Shown piece after piece: positions 1 to 9,434 of a DNA stretch of 40,379 nt. The notes beneath the pieces are model-generated. The model saw only the letters and a program-made list of their open reading frames with translations, was not told the DNA's origin and made no database searches. Position 1 is the stretch's first letter; the number at the start of each line of letters is the position of its first letter. The position numbers and the translations under genes were made by a program. The stretch is from Halobacteriales archaeon QS_8_65_32. GTDB lineage: Archaea; Halobacteriota; Halobacteria; Halobacteriales; Halococcaceae. The stretch covers positions 3,260 through 43,638 of the forward strand of contig PXRY01000063.1 in NCBI GenBank assembly GCA_003022925.1. The letters run 5' to 3'.

Positions 1-24
1 CTTGCCACAGAAGTTAATTTCGAG

Positions 25-96
25 TGGACTCGCCGGGATTTGAACCCGGGGCCTCTCCCATGCCAAGGGAGTGATCTACCACTGATCTACGAGCCC
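25..96 (-). tRNA. tRNA-Ala (anticodon GGC)
   Basis: The reverse strand folds as a 72-nt tRNA without encoded CCA. The 7-bp acceptor stem is GGGCTCG with CGAGTCC (one G-U pair), the discriminator is A, the T-loop is GTTCAAATC, and the anticodon loop TTGGCAT sits on a TCCC/GGGA stem. GGC decodes GCC alanine codons. An A-rich stretch just upstream (about 105-113 on +) may be its TATA element. Confidence 0.96.
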
Positions 97-485
97 GCAA
101 ACACAACTTTTGCTATTCCCCTTTCGCCGCTTAAACCTATCGAAGCCGCCGGGTCCCCTGGCCTCGCCGCCGCGTCGGTCGTTCCGTCCCCGATCCGGTC
201 ACCGATTCGTTCCCGTCCGCTCCCATCTAATCCCGTTCGGCCTGAGTCGATCCGGTTCACATCGGCGTGGAGTAGCAATCCTTATGCCGGAAAGCCCGGT
301 ACCATCGATGGGAACGACACGGCCGCAACTCCGACAATGACCCTGCCACGATCGGACGACCGCCTTTCCGTGGCTCGGGTTGCGGTAGTGTATTGGAGCA
401 GCCGGACCGGTTCGTAACCGCGCATCGGTTCCCGGTCGTCGGCCGCTCTTTCACCGGTACGGCCCGTCTCGTCCCGCTTTCGACC
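97..485. other. Non-coding gap between tRNA-Ala and rps15
   Basis: No convincing gene is seen. Open frames on both strands are short, Arg/Pro/Ser-rich and recognisable as products of high GC. The stretch should hold the tRNA promoter near its left end. A weak T-rich box near 446-452, about 35 bases before the rps15 ATG, is a possible rps15 promoter. Confidence 0.5.
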
Positions 486-950
486 ATGGCACGTATGCAT
501 ACCCGCCGTCGCGGGCAGTCCGGCTCGGACCGGCCCGTGACGAACGACCCACCCGAATGGAGCGACGTCGACGCAGCAGACGTCGAAGACCGCGTCGTTG
601 CCCTCGCCGACGAGGGCCACACGAAAAGCGAGATCGGGATGATCCTGCGCGACGAAGGCGTCCAGGGCACCCCGGTCCCGGACGTCACGCTCGCTACCGG
701 CAAGAAGATCGGCGAGATTCTCGACGACCACGACGCCGCACCCGACCTCCCTGAGGACTTAGCGAGTCTCATGCAGCAGGCGACCCGACTGCGCGAACAC
801 CGCGAGCGCCACCCGGGCGACGCACAGAACCTTCGCGCGCTCCAGACCACCGAAGCGAAGGTCCGCCGGCTCGTCAACTACTACCGCGGCGACGAGATCG
901 ACGCGAACTTCCGGTACACCTACGACCTCGCGAAACGCCTCGTGGGATAG
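486..950 (+). CDS. rps15: 30S ribosomal protein S15 (uS15), archaeal type
   Basis: The 154-aa product is a small-subunit protein that binds the central domain of 16S rRNA. The N-terminus MARMHTRRRG, the segment EIGMILRDEGVQGTP and the C-terminal RRLVNYY are typical of archaeal/eukaryotic-type S15, which is longer than bacterial S15. The ATG at 486 is chosen because the family begins there; the frame is open further upstream but that part is not S15-like. Its TAG is followed at once by the ATG of the RecJ-like gene, so rps15, recJ and pcc1 read as one operon, an arrangement familiar in haloarchaea. Confidence 0.96.
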   Translation: MARMHTRRRGQSGSDRPVTNDPPEWSDVDAADVEDRVVALADEGHTKSEIGMILRDEGVQGTPVPDVTLATGKKIGEILDDHDAAPDLPEDLASLMQQATRLREHRERHPGDAQNLRALQTTEAKVRRLVNYYRGDEIDANFRYTYDLAKRLVG

Positions 951-2506
951 ATGCAGCGGGCGGGGTCCGCCGCCGGTGTCGACGCCGAACACGTGGCTTC
1001 GCGGCTCACAGGTGCCGAATTCGTCTCGCTTCGCTGCCGCGCCGACGGCGACGCGCTCGCCGCGACCGGCCTGCTCGCCCGAACGCTCGCCGCGATCGAT
1101 ACTCCCTTCCAGGCGGCGGTTCGTCGACCCGGCCACGTCAGGGAGCCCGCGACCGAGGCTGACCTCGTACTCAATGTCGGTCTCACCGATCCGAGCACGG
1201 CAACCGGCGACGCGGGTCGCGGCGGTTCCGATGACACCGACGATGGCGACGGCGGCGATGCCGGCGCCGACGACAATGGCAATCGCGTCGACGATGGCGA
1301 CGATAGCGGTATCGACCGATCGGACGGTACGAACGGCGCGGTCTCCCTTCCCGGGGATCGAACGCCGGCGAGTCTCACGGCGGCGCGACTCGCCCGGCAG
1401 GCGGGTAGCGATCCCGACCCCCTGCTCGCGCTTGCCGGCGGCGTCGCCGCGGCGATCCGTGACGCTCGCGACCCGTTCGGGGACGGCGACGCCGACCACC
1501 GCGACGCTGGCGGGAACGGCGAGAAGGAGGCCGAGAACACGGACGATAAACGGAACGCCGCCGATCTCGCCGCGCTCCGCGACCGTGTGCGAACGGCAGG
1601 GTTGCTCGACGATCGTCGTCCCGGTATCGCCGCTCCGACGGCCGACCCCGTCGACGGGTTCGTACACACCACGCTCGCGCATACCGACGTCTCGGGCGAT
1701 ATCGAGGCTACCCGCGAGCGCTGTGGCACGCTCGCCGATAGGGGAGACGACCGCGAACTCGCCTCGCTGCTCGCGTGTTCGGTCGTCGACGCGGAGGGGG
1801 CCTCCCCGCGGGCGGCAACCGCGGTCGAGCGCGCGCTTCGCCCGACGCCGGCTTCGGATTCGGCGACGCCCGTTAGGACGCTCGGCGGGTACGCCGACGT
1901 CCTCGGTGCGCTCGCCGCCGACCGACCGGGGATCGGACTCGCGCTCGTCTGCGGATACGACGTTCGCGACGCGGCGCTTTCAGCCTGGCGCACCCACGCC
2001 CGCCGGGCACACGCCGCGCTCCGGACCGCGACGATTGCCAGGTACGACGGCCTATGTGTTGCACGCCTCGCGGACGAGTTCGAGGAAGCGATCGATGCCG
2101 AGAGGGCAACGGCGACGCCGATTCCGGTGTCGGCAACGGCGCTCGACCGCCGGTCGCGACGGTCGCTCGGTTGTGTCGTGACTTCCGATCGCCGGAACCG
2201 GTCGCGCTCGCCGTCGGGAACGGGGCCGGCGCTGTCGCCGCGACCGAAGACCGCGCGCTCGGGACCGTTGTCGCACGGGCGGCCCGCGACTGCGACGGGA
2301 CCGGCGGCGGTAGCGAACGCGCCGCCGAGGCCGGTTTCGGCGGGACGAACGACGAGTTCGTCGCCGCCGTCCGAGCCGCACTCGCCGACGGCACGCCGAA
2401 CGGCCGGGCGAGCGGGACCGACCCCGCCGGCGCTCGGGAACCCGGCGATGGTCGGACCGATGGCGGTTGGACTGACGGTGGTCGGACCGGCGGTGGTCGA
2501 TCGTGA
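951..2506 (+). pseudogene. RecJ-like DHH-family exonuclease, one frameshift
   Basis: Between rps15 and pcc1 haloarchaea carry a DHH-type, RecJ-like single-strand exonuclease. The first part starts at 951 and has a degenerate motif I (RADGDALAATG, about residue 30), an Asp/Gly-rich insert (about residues 80-120) and the segment RHAALRTATIARYDGL. The conserved end (VATVARLCRDFRSPEPVAL onward) continues in the -1 frame to the stop at 2506. The switch lies near 2142-2150. Adding one C to the run at about 2147 would restore a single frame of about 518 codons. The stop overlaps the pcc1 start by 4 nt (GTGA). The gene is either a recent pseudogene, a sequencing error or, less likely, a programmed frameshift. 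Confidence 0.78.
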
Positions 2507-2772
2507 CCGAAGCACGGGCGACGATCCGCGTCGACCTCGACGGGTCGGGCGTAGATCCGGCGATCGTCGCGGCGGCGCTCGCACCCGACGACACCCCCGA
2601 GATCGAGCACCGAGTCGACGGCACGGTGCTCGAGACGCGGGTCGAACGTGGATCGGTCGGCGGCCTTCGCTCGACGATCGACGACTACGTCGTGAACCTC
2701 GGGGTCGCGATGCGGGTCGCCGAACGCGTGGGCGGTGTGAAGGGGGTAACCGACATGAACGGCGTGGAGTAG
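2503..2772 (+). CDS. pcc1: KEOPS complex subunit Pcc1
   Basis: This 89-aa protein matches archaeal Pcc1, the small dimerising subunit of the KEOPS complex, which makes N6-threonylcarbamoyladenosine at position 37 of ANN-decoding tRNAs. The tail reads STIDDYVVNLGVAMRVAERV, the hydrophobic helix typical of the family. The GTG start at 2503 overlaps the upstream recJ stop (GTGA), pointing to coupled translation. In many haloarchaea rps3ae follows pcc1; here a kelch lipoprotein does instead. The length is normal and no defect is seen. Confidence 0.9.
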   Translation: MTEARATIRVDLDGSGVDPAIVAAALAPDDTPEIEHRVDGTVLETRVERGSVGGLRSTIDDYVVNLGVAMRVAERVGGVKGVTDMNGVE

Positions 2773-2998
2773 GGCGAGCGACCCCGCTGCCGGACCGACC
2801 GACGGGACGATCGGGGGCCGACTGTGAGTCCGGCAGTCGAGGCGGCGGCGCGGCGGGGACGGACGCGCCACGACGACGGGACAGCACCCAGGGGGACCGA
2901 GGCGGTGTGTGACTGGGGGCGGTACGTGATCGGGCGGCGAAGCGACCGCGACGTGTCGAACGACCCACGAGCGGGACGAACGCGATCGGCGAACCTCG

Positions 2999-3006
2999 AA
3001 TATATA
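2999..3006 (+). promoter_or_regulatory. TATA box of the kelch lipoprotein gene
   Basis: AATATATA lies about 30 bases before the ATG at 3034, the spacing of an archaeal TATA box for a leaderless mRNA. It is an A/T island in very GC-rich surroundings and supports starting the gene at 3034. Confidence 0.75.
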
Positions 3007-3033
3007 CCGGATGGGTTGACCACTCCGGCCCGA

Positions 3034-4416
3034 ATGTATTCCCGACGATGGCTCCTGCGAGCGATCGGCCTTGGCGCTCTGGCTGCCGGAGCGGGCTGTG
3101 CGGGAACCGAGGACGGACCTTCCGGAGCGGCCGAACCGACGCGACCTGCGACCGGCCGACCCGCGACACGAACTCGGTCGTCGACGGCTCGGCCGACGAC
3201 ACGCGAACCGACGACGGACGCTGCGTCGTCGACGACGACCGACCCGGAACCCGAGACGACGGGGACCGAGGCGGAGACGGCGACCGAACCAGAGACGGCC
3301 GAATCGCCCCAGCCGGGGTGGAGCGAGCGAAACGCGCTGCCGGTCGAACAGAGCGCTGCCGGCGGTGCCGTTCTCGACGGCCGACTGTACTACTTCGGCG
3401 GGTTCGAAACCGGCCCCGACCTGAACGCAGTCGCCCGAGCCTTCCGGTACGACCCCGCGGCCGGCGTCGACACCGACACCGGCAACGACACCGGTACTGC
3501 CACCGATACTAACGGCGACGCCGGCATCGATGCCGACGACCCGACGGGCTGCTGGGATCGGATCGCGGACCTGCCGGCGAAACTGTGGGCACCCTGCGGG
3601 GTGGCGTCCGACGCCGCGGTGTACAGTTTCGGCGGTGCGCCGCCGAACAGTCCCTACCGCACCGACGACCCGCCGACCGACCGGATTTTTTCGTACTCGC
3701 CCGGCGAGAACTGGACGAACCTCACGGCACGGACCGGCGTGCGGTGTCCGTACCCGAACTGGGCGATGACCGGCGCGTACGACTCCGAAGCGAACCTGAT
3801 CTACTGCGTCGGCGGGGCAACGGCCGTCACCGATCGGGAAAGCGCCACCGATCACGGCACCGACAGCGACAGCGTAGGCCGGTTCGACGAGACCCGGGTC
3901 TGGACGTTCGACCCCGTGACCGGGACGGTCGTCGACCCCGACTTCGCCCGATTGCCCGAGGGCAAGCGGTGGGCGACCATTGCGATCGTCGACGCCGGTG
4001 GGAGGAAATCCCTCCACGCCATCGGCGGCGGGCGCGGCGTCGTCGGGCCGACCGACTCGAACTACCGGATCGACCTCGCAACCGGCGCGGTGACGGCGAT
4101 GACCCCGACGCCGCGACCGGCGTTTTACGCGACGACCGCGAACCCGGTGCTCGACGGCGAGGTCTACCTCACCCACGCTCGCCTGGGTAACGACGCGCCG
4201 AAGAACGGCTACACGACCCGATCCTACCGCTACGATCCCGGGGCCGACAGGTTCGCGGAACTAACCGCGCGCCCGGAGCACGTCCGTAGTCGGGCGGTCG
4301 ACGGCGTGATCGACGGCCGGCTCTACGTCGCCGGCGGCCACGTTAAACGCTACGCCCGCAACGACCTCCACGACGCCGTACGGTACAACGAGCGGTACAT
4401 CCCGCCGGACGAGTGA
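3034..4416 (+). CDS. Kelch-repeat lipoprotein, Tat-type signal
   Basis: The 460-aa protein begins MYSRRWLLRAIG with twin Arg, a hydrophobic stretch and a lipobox ending at Cys22 (AAGAGC), so it is probably exported by Tat and lipid-anchored. A Thr/Pro/Glu-rich linker (about residues 23-95) leads to a beta-propeller with repeated kelch GG motifs: LYYFGGFE, VYSFGGAP, IYCVGGAT, LHAIGGG and LYVAGGH. A Asp/Thr/Gly-rich low-complexity loop interrupts the first blades (around residue 150). No catalytic motif is seen; kelch propellers usually bind protein or sugar. The ATG at 3034 is chosen for the signal peptide and the TATA box 30 bases upstream, although the frame is open further up. Confidence 0.85.
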   Translation: MYSRRWLLRAIGLGALAAGAGCAGTEDGPSGAAEPTRPATGRPATRTRSSTARPTTREPTTDAASSTTTDPEPETTGTEAETATEPETAESPQPGWSERNALPVEQSAAGGAVLDGRLYYFGGFETGPDLNAVARAFRYDPAAGVDTDTGNDTGTATDTNGDAGIDADDPTGCWDRIADLPAKLWAPCGVASDAAVYSFGGAPPNSPYRTDDPPTDRIFSYSPGENWTNLTARTGVRCPYPNWAMTGAYDSEANLIYCVGGATAVTDRESATDHGTDSDSVGRFDETRVWTFDPVTGTVVDPDFARLPEGKRWATIAIVDAGGRKSLHAIGGGRGVVGPTDSNYRIDLATGAVTAMTPTPRPAFYATTANPVLDGEVYLTHARLGNDAPKNGYTTRSYRYDPGADRFAELTARPEHVRSRAVDGVIDGRLYVAGGHVKRYARNDLHDAVRYNERYIPPDE

Positions 4417-4521
4417 TCGACGCCCGATGGCCGGTCTGTCGACAACGGACGCCGAGTACGGCCGTAACGATGACAGCGATCAGGAGGCGAACCCCTTTTA
4501 CGATCGCTCGCGTAGTCACGC

Positions 4522-4949
4522 CTCGGCAGAGGGAGCCCGGCCCCCGTGCCCCGCGTGTCGATACGCGGGCCATGAGGAAAGTCCCCCCACCACCCGGGCA
4601 GGCGACCGGGCGCAAGCCCGGAGCGGGAGACCGCTGGCTCTGGAACAGAAACGAGACCCCTTCGTCCGACCGATGCGGTGCGGGCGGTGACACCCCACCC
4701 CCGGCGCGAGCGGGCCTCGCCCGCGAGCGCGCGAACCCGAATCGAGGGCGCTCCGACGCCGGCGTTCGGTAGCCGGCACCGAGGTCGCTCGAGAGGCGGG
4801 CGCTAACCCACCGAGGCATGACGGCGGAGAACGGATGGAACGGCGAACCCTCGCCGGTGTAAGTCCATACGACAGGTAGCCCGGACACGGTGTGGACGCA
4901 CAGCCGAATGCCGGGCCGAACAGAAGGGGGCTTACTCCCCTCAGCCACG
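4522..4949 (+). ncRNA. rnpB: RNase P RNA (archaeal type A)
   Basis: This is the catalytic RNA that removes tRNA 5' leaders. The universal P4 strand GAGGAAAGTCC is at 4572-4582, ACAGAAAC follows near 4646, and the closing CAGAAGGGGGCTTAC is at 4921-4935. Helix P1 can form between GGCAGAGGGA (4525-4534) and TCCCCTCAGCC (4936-4946). The length of about 430 nt fits haloarchaea. A T-rich box near 4494-4500 is a plausible promoter. The ends are inferred from P1 pairing and may be off by several bases. It is convergent with the broken halolysin 30 bases downstream. Confidence 0.93.
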
Positions 4950-4977
4950 ACCGATCGTGAGCGACCGCTATCGCTGT

Positions 4978-6184
4978 TCAGGTGCTGTCGCTCGAATCGA
5001 GCCCGAGCGCCGCGGCTACATCGAGCAGACCGTATCCCGACTTGTTCTCCGAGAGACCGATGTCCTCCGCGGTGCTCCGAAGCCGGTCCCGTACGGTGGT
5101 GTTCGAGTCGCCGTTCGCCATTAGCTGTCCACCAGCCCCCAAGACGTGCGGGCCAGGCCATCGACGTACCGGAGAACGTGTCGTAGCTGCCGATGACCGT
5201 CGAGTGGACGTCGGTGCCGGGTGCGGCGAGCTCGACGCCCGAACCGGTCGAGGAGAAACCCGACAGTTCATCGAAGTAGTTCGTCGACGAGACGGCGATA
5301 CATTCCGAGTAAGCCGCCGGATATCCGATACAGTCCTCACATGGGCCGTCGTTGCCCGCAGCCGCCACGAGCAAACGCCTTCGTCGTACGCGTACGTACA
5401 CGCACCCTTGACCGTCTGCGAACCGGAGGACGCACCGAGGCTCATACTCCCGACGTCCCAGCCTCGATCGGCAGCGTACTCGATGCCCGCCGCGATATCG
5501 GAAAACGAGCCGCTGCCGCGCTTGTCGAGTACCTTCACGGCGTGCAGCGTCGCCTGCGTGCTAACACCGACGACCCCTCGGGAGTTGTCGTCCGCGTCGG
5601 CGATACCCGCACAGTGGGTACCGTGGTCGTCGTCATCGTCCCAGGCGGCATTGCAGTTCGGTCCACGACACGAACGCCTTCCCGGAACCGAGGTTCGCTT
5701 CGAGATCCGGGTGATCCGAGTCGATCCCGGTATCGATGATCGCGACATCCGCTCCACTGCCGGTTTCGTCGTTCGCGTGAGCGACCTCGGCGTTAACCCG
5801 GTCGATCCCCCACGGGAGGGTCTCGACAGTATCGCCGCCACCCCCGCCACCATCGCCCGGCGGACCACCGTCGTGACCGGGATCGTGGTGGATAGCGCAC
5901 ATCGTTCCATCGCGTTCGACGTACCGGACGTCCTCACGTCGCCGGAGGGCCTCGATAGCCTGATCGGAGAACCGACCGGCAACGGCCCGGCCGATCGAGC
6001 CGAAATCGAGGGTTCGTCCGACCGATTCCGCTCGCCGACGTGCCTCGCGGGTGGCGTCGGGGCTACTCGTGCCGACGATACGTTTCGGGGGACGGCCGGT
6101 CGCCTGACCGGCCATCAGCGCGCCGACGGTACCGCCCGAGACGCCGCGCAGTAGGCCGCGACGTGTAGTGGATTTTGTTACCAT
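4978..6184 (-). pseudogene. Halolysin-type subtilase, broken by three frameshifts
   Basis: This is a secreted serine protease of the subtilisin S8 family. It has a Tat signal (TTRRGLLRGVSGG), an inhibitor-like propeptide and the full Asp-His-Ser triad, but in three reading frames: VAIIDTGIDSDHPDL in the first, HGTHCAGIADADDN in the second and FSGTSMA in the third. It then returns to the second frame, ending GYGLLDVAAALGL. The switches lie near 5664 (one base lost), 5374 (one T lost from a T run) and 5154 (one G gained). Undoing each restores one subtilase of about 400 codons that lacks the long C-terminal extension of classical halolysins. It is either a young pseudogene or misread sequence. 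A box at 6211-6216 (ATTAATA on -) fits a leaderless start at 6184. Confidence 0.85.
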
Positions 6185-6210
6185 GATTGGTCCATTTTAC
6201 GTGAATGCGA

Positions 6211-6217
6211 TATTAAT
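6211..6217 (-). promoter_or_regulatory. TATA box of the halolysin-like gene
   Basis: On the minus strand GATTAATA is centred about 29 bases before the ATG at 6184. This matches leaderless transcription and supports that start for the broken protease gene. The promoter appears intact. Confidence 0.6.
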
Positions 6218-6307
6218 CTTTGAATCGTCATAACGTGAGCTACCCGCGAGGGCGTCTCTCGAGAGGACGACGCAAGAACTATGGCCGTTCCGATCGCGTT
6301 CAGTCCT

Positions 6308-6667
6308 ATGGGTTTCATGGACCGGCTCGTGGGCGGGCAGGGACAGCGGGGCGAACCCGCCGACTACGTAGAACTCGACATCGACGACTTCGAGGCGTCG
6401 GCCACCGAAACAGGCACACGGATACACGTCGCAAAGATCGACAGCACCCGCGACGTCGGGCCGATCAAGGACGCCGTCTACGACGGGAACATCGTGATCG
6501 CCGATATCTCGCCGCGGGCGACCCGCGACCGGACCATGGAGCGGGTCAGCGCCGAACTCCAACAGGTCGCCGAAGAGGTCGGCGGCGACATCGTCCAGAA
6601 GGACGACGACCAACTCATCATCACCGCTGCGGGCACCTCGGTCGCGCGCAAACGCCTCGGACGATAG
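6308..6667 (+). CDS. sepF: Cell division protein SepF
   Basis: The 119-aa protein belongs to the SepF/DUF552 family, which in archaea tethers FtsZ to the membrane. It begins MGFMDRLVGG, a short amphipathic membrane-binding helix, followed by a linker, the segment DYVELDIDDF and the SepF fold (HVAKIDSTRDVGPIKDAVYDGNIVIADI ... VGGDIVQKDDDQLIITAAG). The second ATG at 6308 is chosen over 6281 because archaeal SepF proteins start with this helix. The gene is divergent from the halolysin and stands alone. Length and conserved Gly residues are normal. Confidence 0.92.
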   Translation: MGFMDRLVGGQGQRGEPADYVELDIDDFEASATETGTRIHVAKIDSTRDVGPIKDAVYDGNIVIADISPRATRDRTMERVSAELQQVAEEVGGDIVQKDDDQLIITAAGTSVARKRLGR

Positions 6668-7004
6668 AATCGAACGGCGGCGATCGACTCTCTCGACCGA
6701 CCATCCCGACCGCTCGACTCGATACCGATCGCCGCAGTAGCCCTCGCTCCGACCTCGGCGGCCACCGGTCGGCCGAACTCGTCGTAACTCGTCGTAGAGG
6801 GGTCGCCCGCAGCGAGGCCGTCTACGGCCGGCATACGCCTCGGAGTCGTCACCGCTCGCGTCGGTACCGATGAAGTAAACGGCGAGTGACACGACGGCCG
6901 GGTCCCGTATCGCCGAACGCGGTACTTCGGTGTGCTGGCCGGATGCTGACGCTTTTATGCCCCGCTTCCATAGGACGGCTCGTTCGACCGTCGGACGTGA
7001 TAGT
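6668..7004. other. Gap between sepF and the GH13 gene
   Basis: No gene is supported. The overlapping minus-strand frames are Arg-rich and unlike any family I know. Near the right end CTTTTATGC (about 6952-6960) could be a TATA box, about 45 bases before the GH13 ATG, which would leave a short leader. Confidence 0.45.
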
Positions 7005-8660
7005 ATGGGTCTTGAAGACAAGTGGCACAAAAACGAGACGATCTATTCGGTGGACGTCGAAACGTTTTACGACAGCGACGGCGACGGGGTCGGCGACTTC
7101 CAGGGGCTGATCGACCGCTTAGGCTATCTCTCGCGCCTCGGGGTCTCGTGTCTCTGGCTACTGCCGTTTTACGAGACGCCGAACCTCGACAACGGATACG
7201 ACGTCGCCGATTACTACCAGGTCGACTCCCGGCTAGGGAATATGGGTGATTTCGTCGAATTCACCCACGAGGCACGCGCACGCGGTATCCGTGTCATCGT
7301 TGACCTCGTAGTCAATCACACCTCCGACCAGCACCCCTGGTTCCAGGCCGCCCGCCGGGACCCCGATTCGCCGTACCGGGACTACTACGTCTGGACCGAC
7401 GAACCCGCCGCCGCGCCCGACAAGGAGACCTTCTTTCCCGGTGAGGAAGAGGACGTCTGGGCGTACGACGAGGTCGCCGAAGCCTACTACTACCACCGCT
7501 TCTATCGCTTCCAGCCCGACCTCAACCTCCGCAACCCCGACGTCCGCGAGGAGATCCGCAAGATCCTGGGATTCTGGCTCGAACTCGGGGTCTCGGGCTT
7601 CCGGGTCGACGCCGCAACGCTTATGATCGACCAGAAAGGCACGCTGCCGCCGCTCGACGACCCTCACAGCGTGTTAAAGGAAATGAAGTCGTTCGTTCGC
7701 AGCCGCCGGGGCGACGCGATCCTCTTAGCGGAGGCGGACGACGCGCCCGACGAACTCGACGAGTACTTCGGCGACGACGGCGACGAGATGGATCTGTTGT
7801 TGAACTTCGTCTTGAACGCCCACCTCACCCACGCGCTCGCCCGCGAGGAGGCCGAACCGCTCGTCTCGGGACTCGAACGGTTGCCCGACGTCTCGGAGAC
7901 GCCCGGTCAGTGGGCGAACTTCCTGCGCAACCACGACGAACTCAACGTCGGCCGGCTGAGCGACGCCGCTCGTGCCGAGGTCTTCGAGACGTTCGGGCCC
8001 GACGAGCGGATGCGAATCTACGGCCGGGGGCTACGCCGCCGGCTCGCGCCTATGCTCGGCGGCGATCCCGAGCGGATCGAACTCGCGTATTCGCTTCTGT
8101 TCGCGCTGCCAGGCACGCCCGTGATCGTCAGCGGCGACGAGATCGGCATGGGCGAGGACCTCTCGTTGCCCGGGCGCAACGCCGTTCGCACGCCGCTACA
8201 CTGGTCGGACGATCCGAACGCGGGCTTTTCGTCGGGCGATCCCGACAGCCTCGTCCGATCGGTGATCGCCGAGGGGCCCTTCGGCTACGAACACGTCAAC
8301 GTCGCCGCCCAGCGCGCCGATCAGGATTCCCTTCTCGACTGGATGGAGCGGCTGATCGGCACTCGAAAGGAGTGTCCCTCGCTGGGGTGGGGTACCCAGA
8401 CGGTGCTCGACACGGGCAGCGGGGCGGTCTTCGCGAACCGCTACGACTGGGAGGAAAACACCGTCGTCACCGCCCACAATCTCGCCGCCGAGGGAACGAC
8501 GGTGACGCTCGACCTCGGCGACCCCGACGGCTCGATCCACCGCCTCGTCGGCGAGGGCGAACACGATCGCCGCGAGGACGGCTCCGTCGACGTCGATCTC
8601 GGCCGATACGACTACTGCTGGCTGCGCGTCGGCGAGGAACACGCCGCCCGCCGCTGGTGA
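7005..8660 (+). CDS. GH13 alpha-glucosidase / trehalose synthase-like
   Basis: The 551-aa cytoplasmic enzyme of glycoside hydrolase family 13 most resembles trehalose synthase (maltose glucosyltransferase) and alpha-glucosidases. The (beta/alpha)8 motifs are present: DLVVNHTSDQHPWF (region I, about residue 100), GFRVDAATLM with the nucleophile Asp202 (region II), LLAEADD with the acid Glu243 (region III) and FLRNHDEL with Asp311 (region IV). The N-terminus YSVDVETFYDSDGDGVGDFQGL is the TreS/oligo-glucosidase pattern. A C-terminal beta domain follows. Trehalose can act as a compatible solute, but sequence alone cannot tell synthase from hydrolase. The ATG at 7005 starts the family-like N-terminus. 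Confidence 0.88.
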   Translation: MGLEDKWHKNETIYSVDVETFYDSDGDGVGDFQGLIDRLGYLSRLGVSCLWLLPFYETPNLDNGYDVADYYQVDSRLGNMGDFVEFTHEARARGIRVIVDLVVNHTSDQHPWFQAARRDPDSPYRDYYVWTDEPAAAPDKETFFPGEEEDVWAYDEVAEAYYYHRFYRFQPDLNLRNPDVREEIRKILGFWLELGVSGFRVDAATLMIDQKGTLPPLDDPHSVLKEMKSFVRSRRGDAILLAEADDAPDELDEYFGDDGDEMDLLLNFVLNAHLTHALAREEAEPLVSGLERLPDVSETPGQWANFLRNHDELNVGRLSDAARAEVFETFGPDERMRIYGRGLRRRLAPMLGGDPERIELAYSLLFALPGTPVIVSGDEIGMGEDLSLPGRNAVRTPLHWSDDPNAGFSSGDPDSLVRSVIAEGPFGYEHVNVAAQRADQDSLLDWMERLIGTRKECPSLGWGTQTVLDTGSGAVFANRYDWEENTVVTAHNLAAEGTTVTLDLGDPDGSIHRLVGEGEHDRREDGSVDVDLGRYDYCWLRVGEEHAARRW

Positions 8661-8726
8661 ACGACGACTGCTCTCGGGCCGAGTGATTCCCCGGAGTATC
8701 GATAGCAGTGACGGCGATAGAGGAGT

Positions 8727-9242
8727 TCAGGCCGAAAAGCGATACGTCTCGCTGTCACATTCGGTGCATCGGTAGACGAAGGCGCTCCCGTCTTCCGTCC
8801 CCTCGACGACGTGGACGGTCCGTTCGCCACAGGCCTCACACTCGACGAGCCATTCGGTCTCCGCCTGATACTCGCGTGGCGCACCGAGGGTGATCGCCGT
8901 GGCCCGTTCGTCCCCCTGATTGGTTCCGAGCTGGAACGTGTCCGGCGGAACTCGGAGGACGTCGCCAGCACCGAGCGTCACGTCCCCGGTTTCGGTCTCG
9001 GTCTCGAACGTCACGGTGCCCGATAGAACGTAGAATACCTCTTCGTGGGTGTCGTGTCGGTGGACCGAGACGGTGAAGCTCTCGCCAGGTGCGAGTTCGT
9101 AGTAGTTGATCGATAGGTCGGTGGTCCCGAGCGCTCTCGTGAGCTGGCGGACGTTCCCGACCGACCCGGCGGTCGCTCCAGGCGGGACGTTTCCGTCCGG
9201 CGGCGCGATCGGCTCGACGTCCTCGACGGCGACTCTCTCCAT
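8727..9242 (-). CDS. Cupin domain protein with C-terminal zinc ribbon
   Basis: The 171-aa protein has two parts. Residues about 40-120 form a cupin barrel with the metal-binding set HRHDTHEE (His61, His63, Glu67/68) and GDVLRVPP. Residues about 133-165 form a zinc ribbon with CEAC (Cys135/138) and CTEC (Cys159/162). The metal-site residues are present; the substrate is unknown. It is divergently placed to livJ with about 190 bases between the starts, but nothing shows a shared function. The ATG at 9242 is chosen because upstream residues in this frame are low-complexity and not conserved-looking. Confidence 0.82.
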   Translation of the reverse strand: MERVAVEDVEPIAPPDGNVPPGATAGSVGNVRQLTRALGTTDLSINYYELAPGESFTVSVHRHDTHEEVFYVLSGTVTFETETETGDVTLGAGDVLRVPPDTFQLGTNQGDERATAITLGAPREYQAETEWLVECEACGERTVHVVEGTEDGSAFVYRCTECDSETYRFSA

Positions 9243-9434
9243 GTGCAAGCCTCGTGTCGCCGACCGATAGTTCCGGCGACCGGTATCGCCGCGATACGAG
9301 CGACCCTTCCGGTACCGGCGTTCGCCGGCCGGGAGGGTCGCGCCGCCCGAGGGACCGTATGGCACGCGGGATGGCCACCGGTCTCCGTGATCGACGGAGC
9401 ATTGATAACGGACGCCCTGCAACGAGGTGTGAGT

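Noticed and set aside
920-4176. Very long minus-strand open frames (about 760 aa each) over recJ, pcc1 and the kelch gene
   Set aside because: They are Arg/Ser/Pro-rich mirror frames caused by high GC. The opposite strand carries recognisable proteins.
4343-4772. ORFs over the RNase P RNA
   Set aside because: The region is explained by conserved RNA helices and invariant P4 bases.
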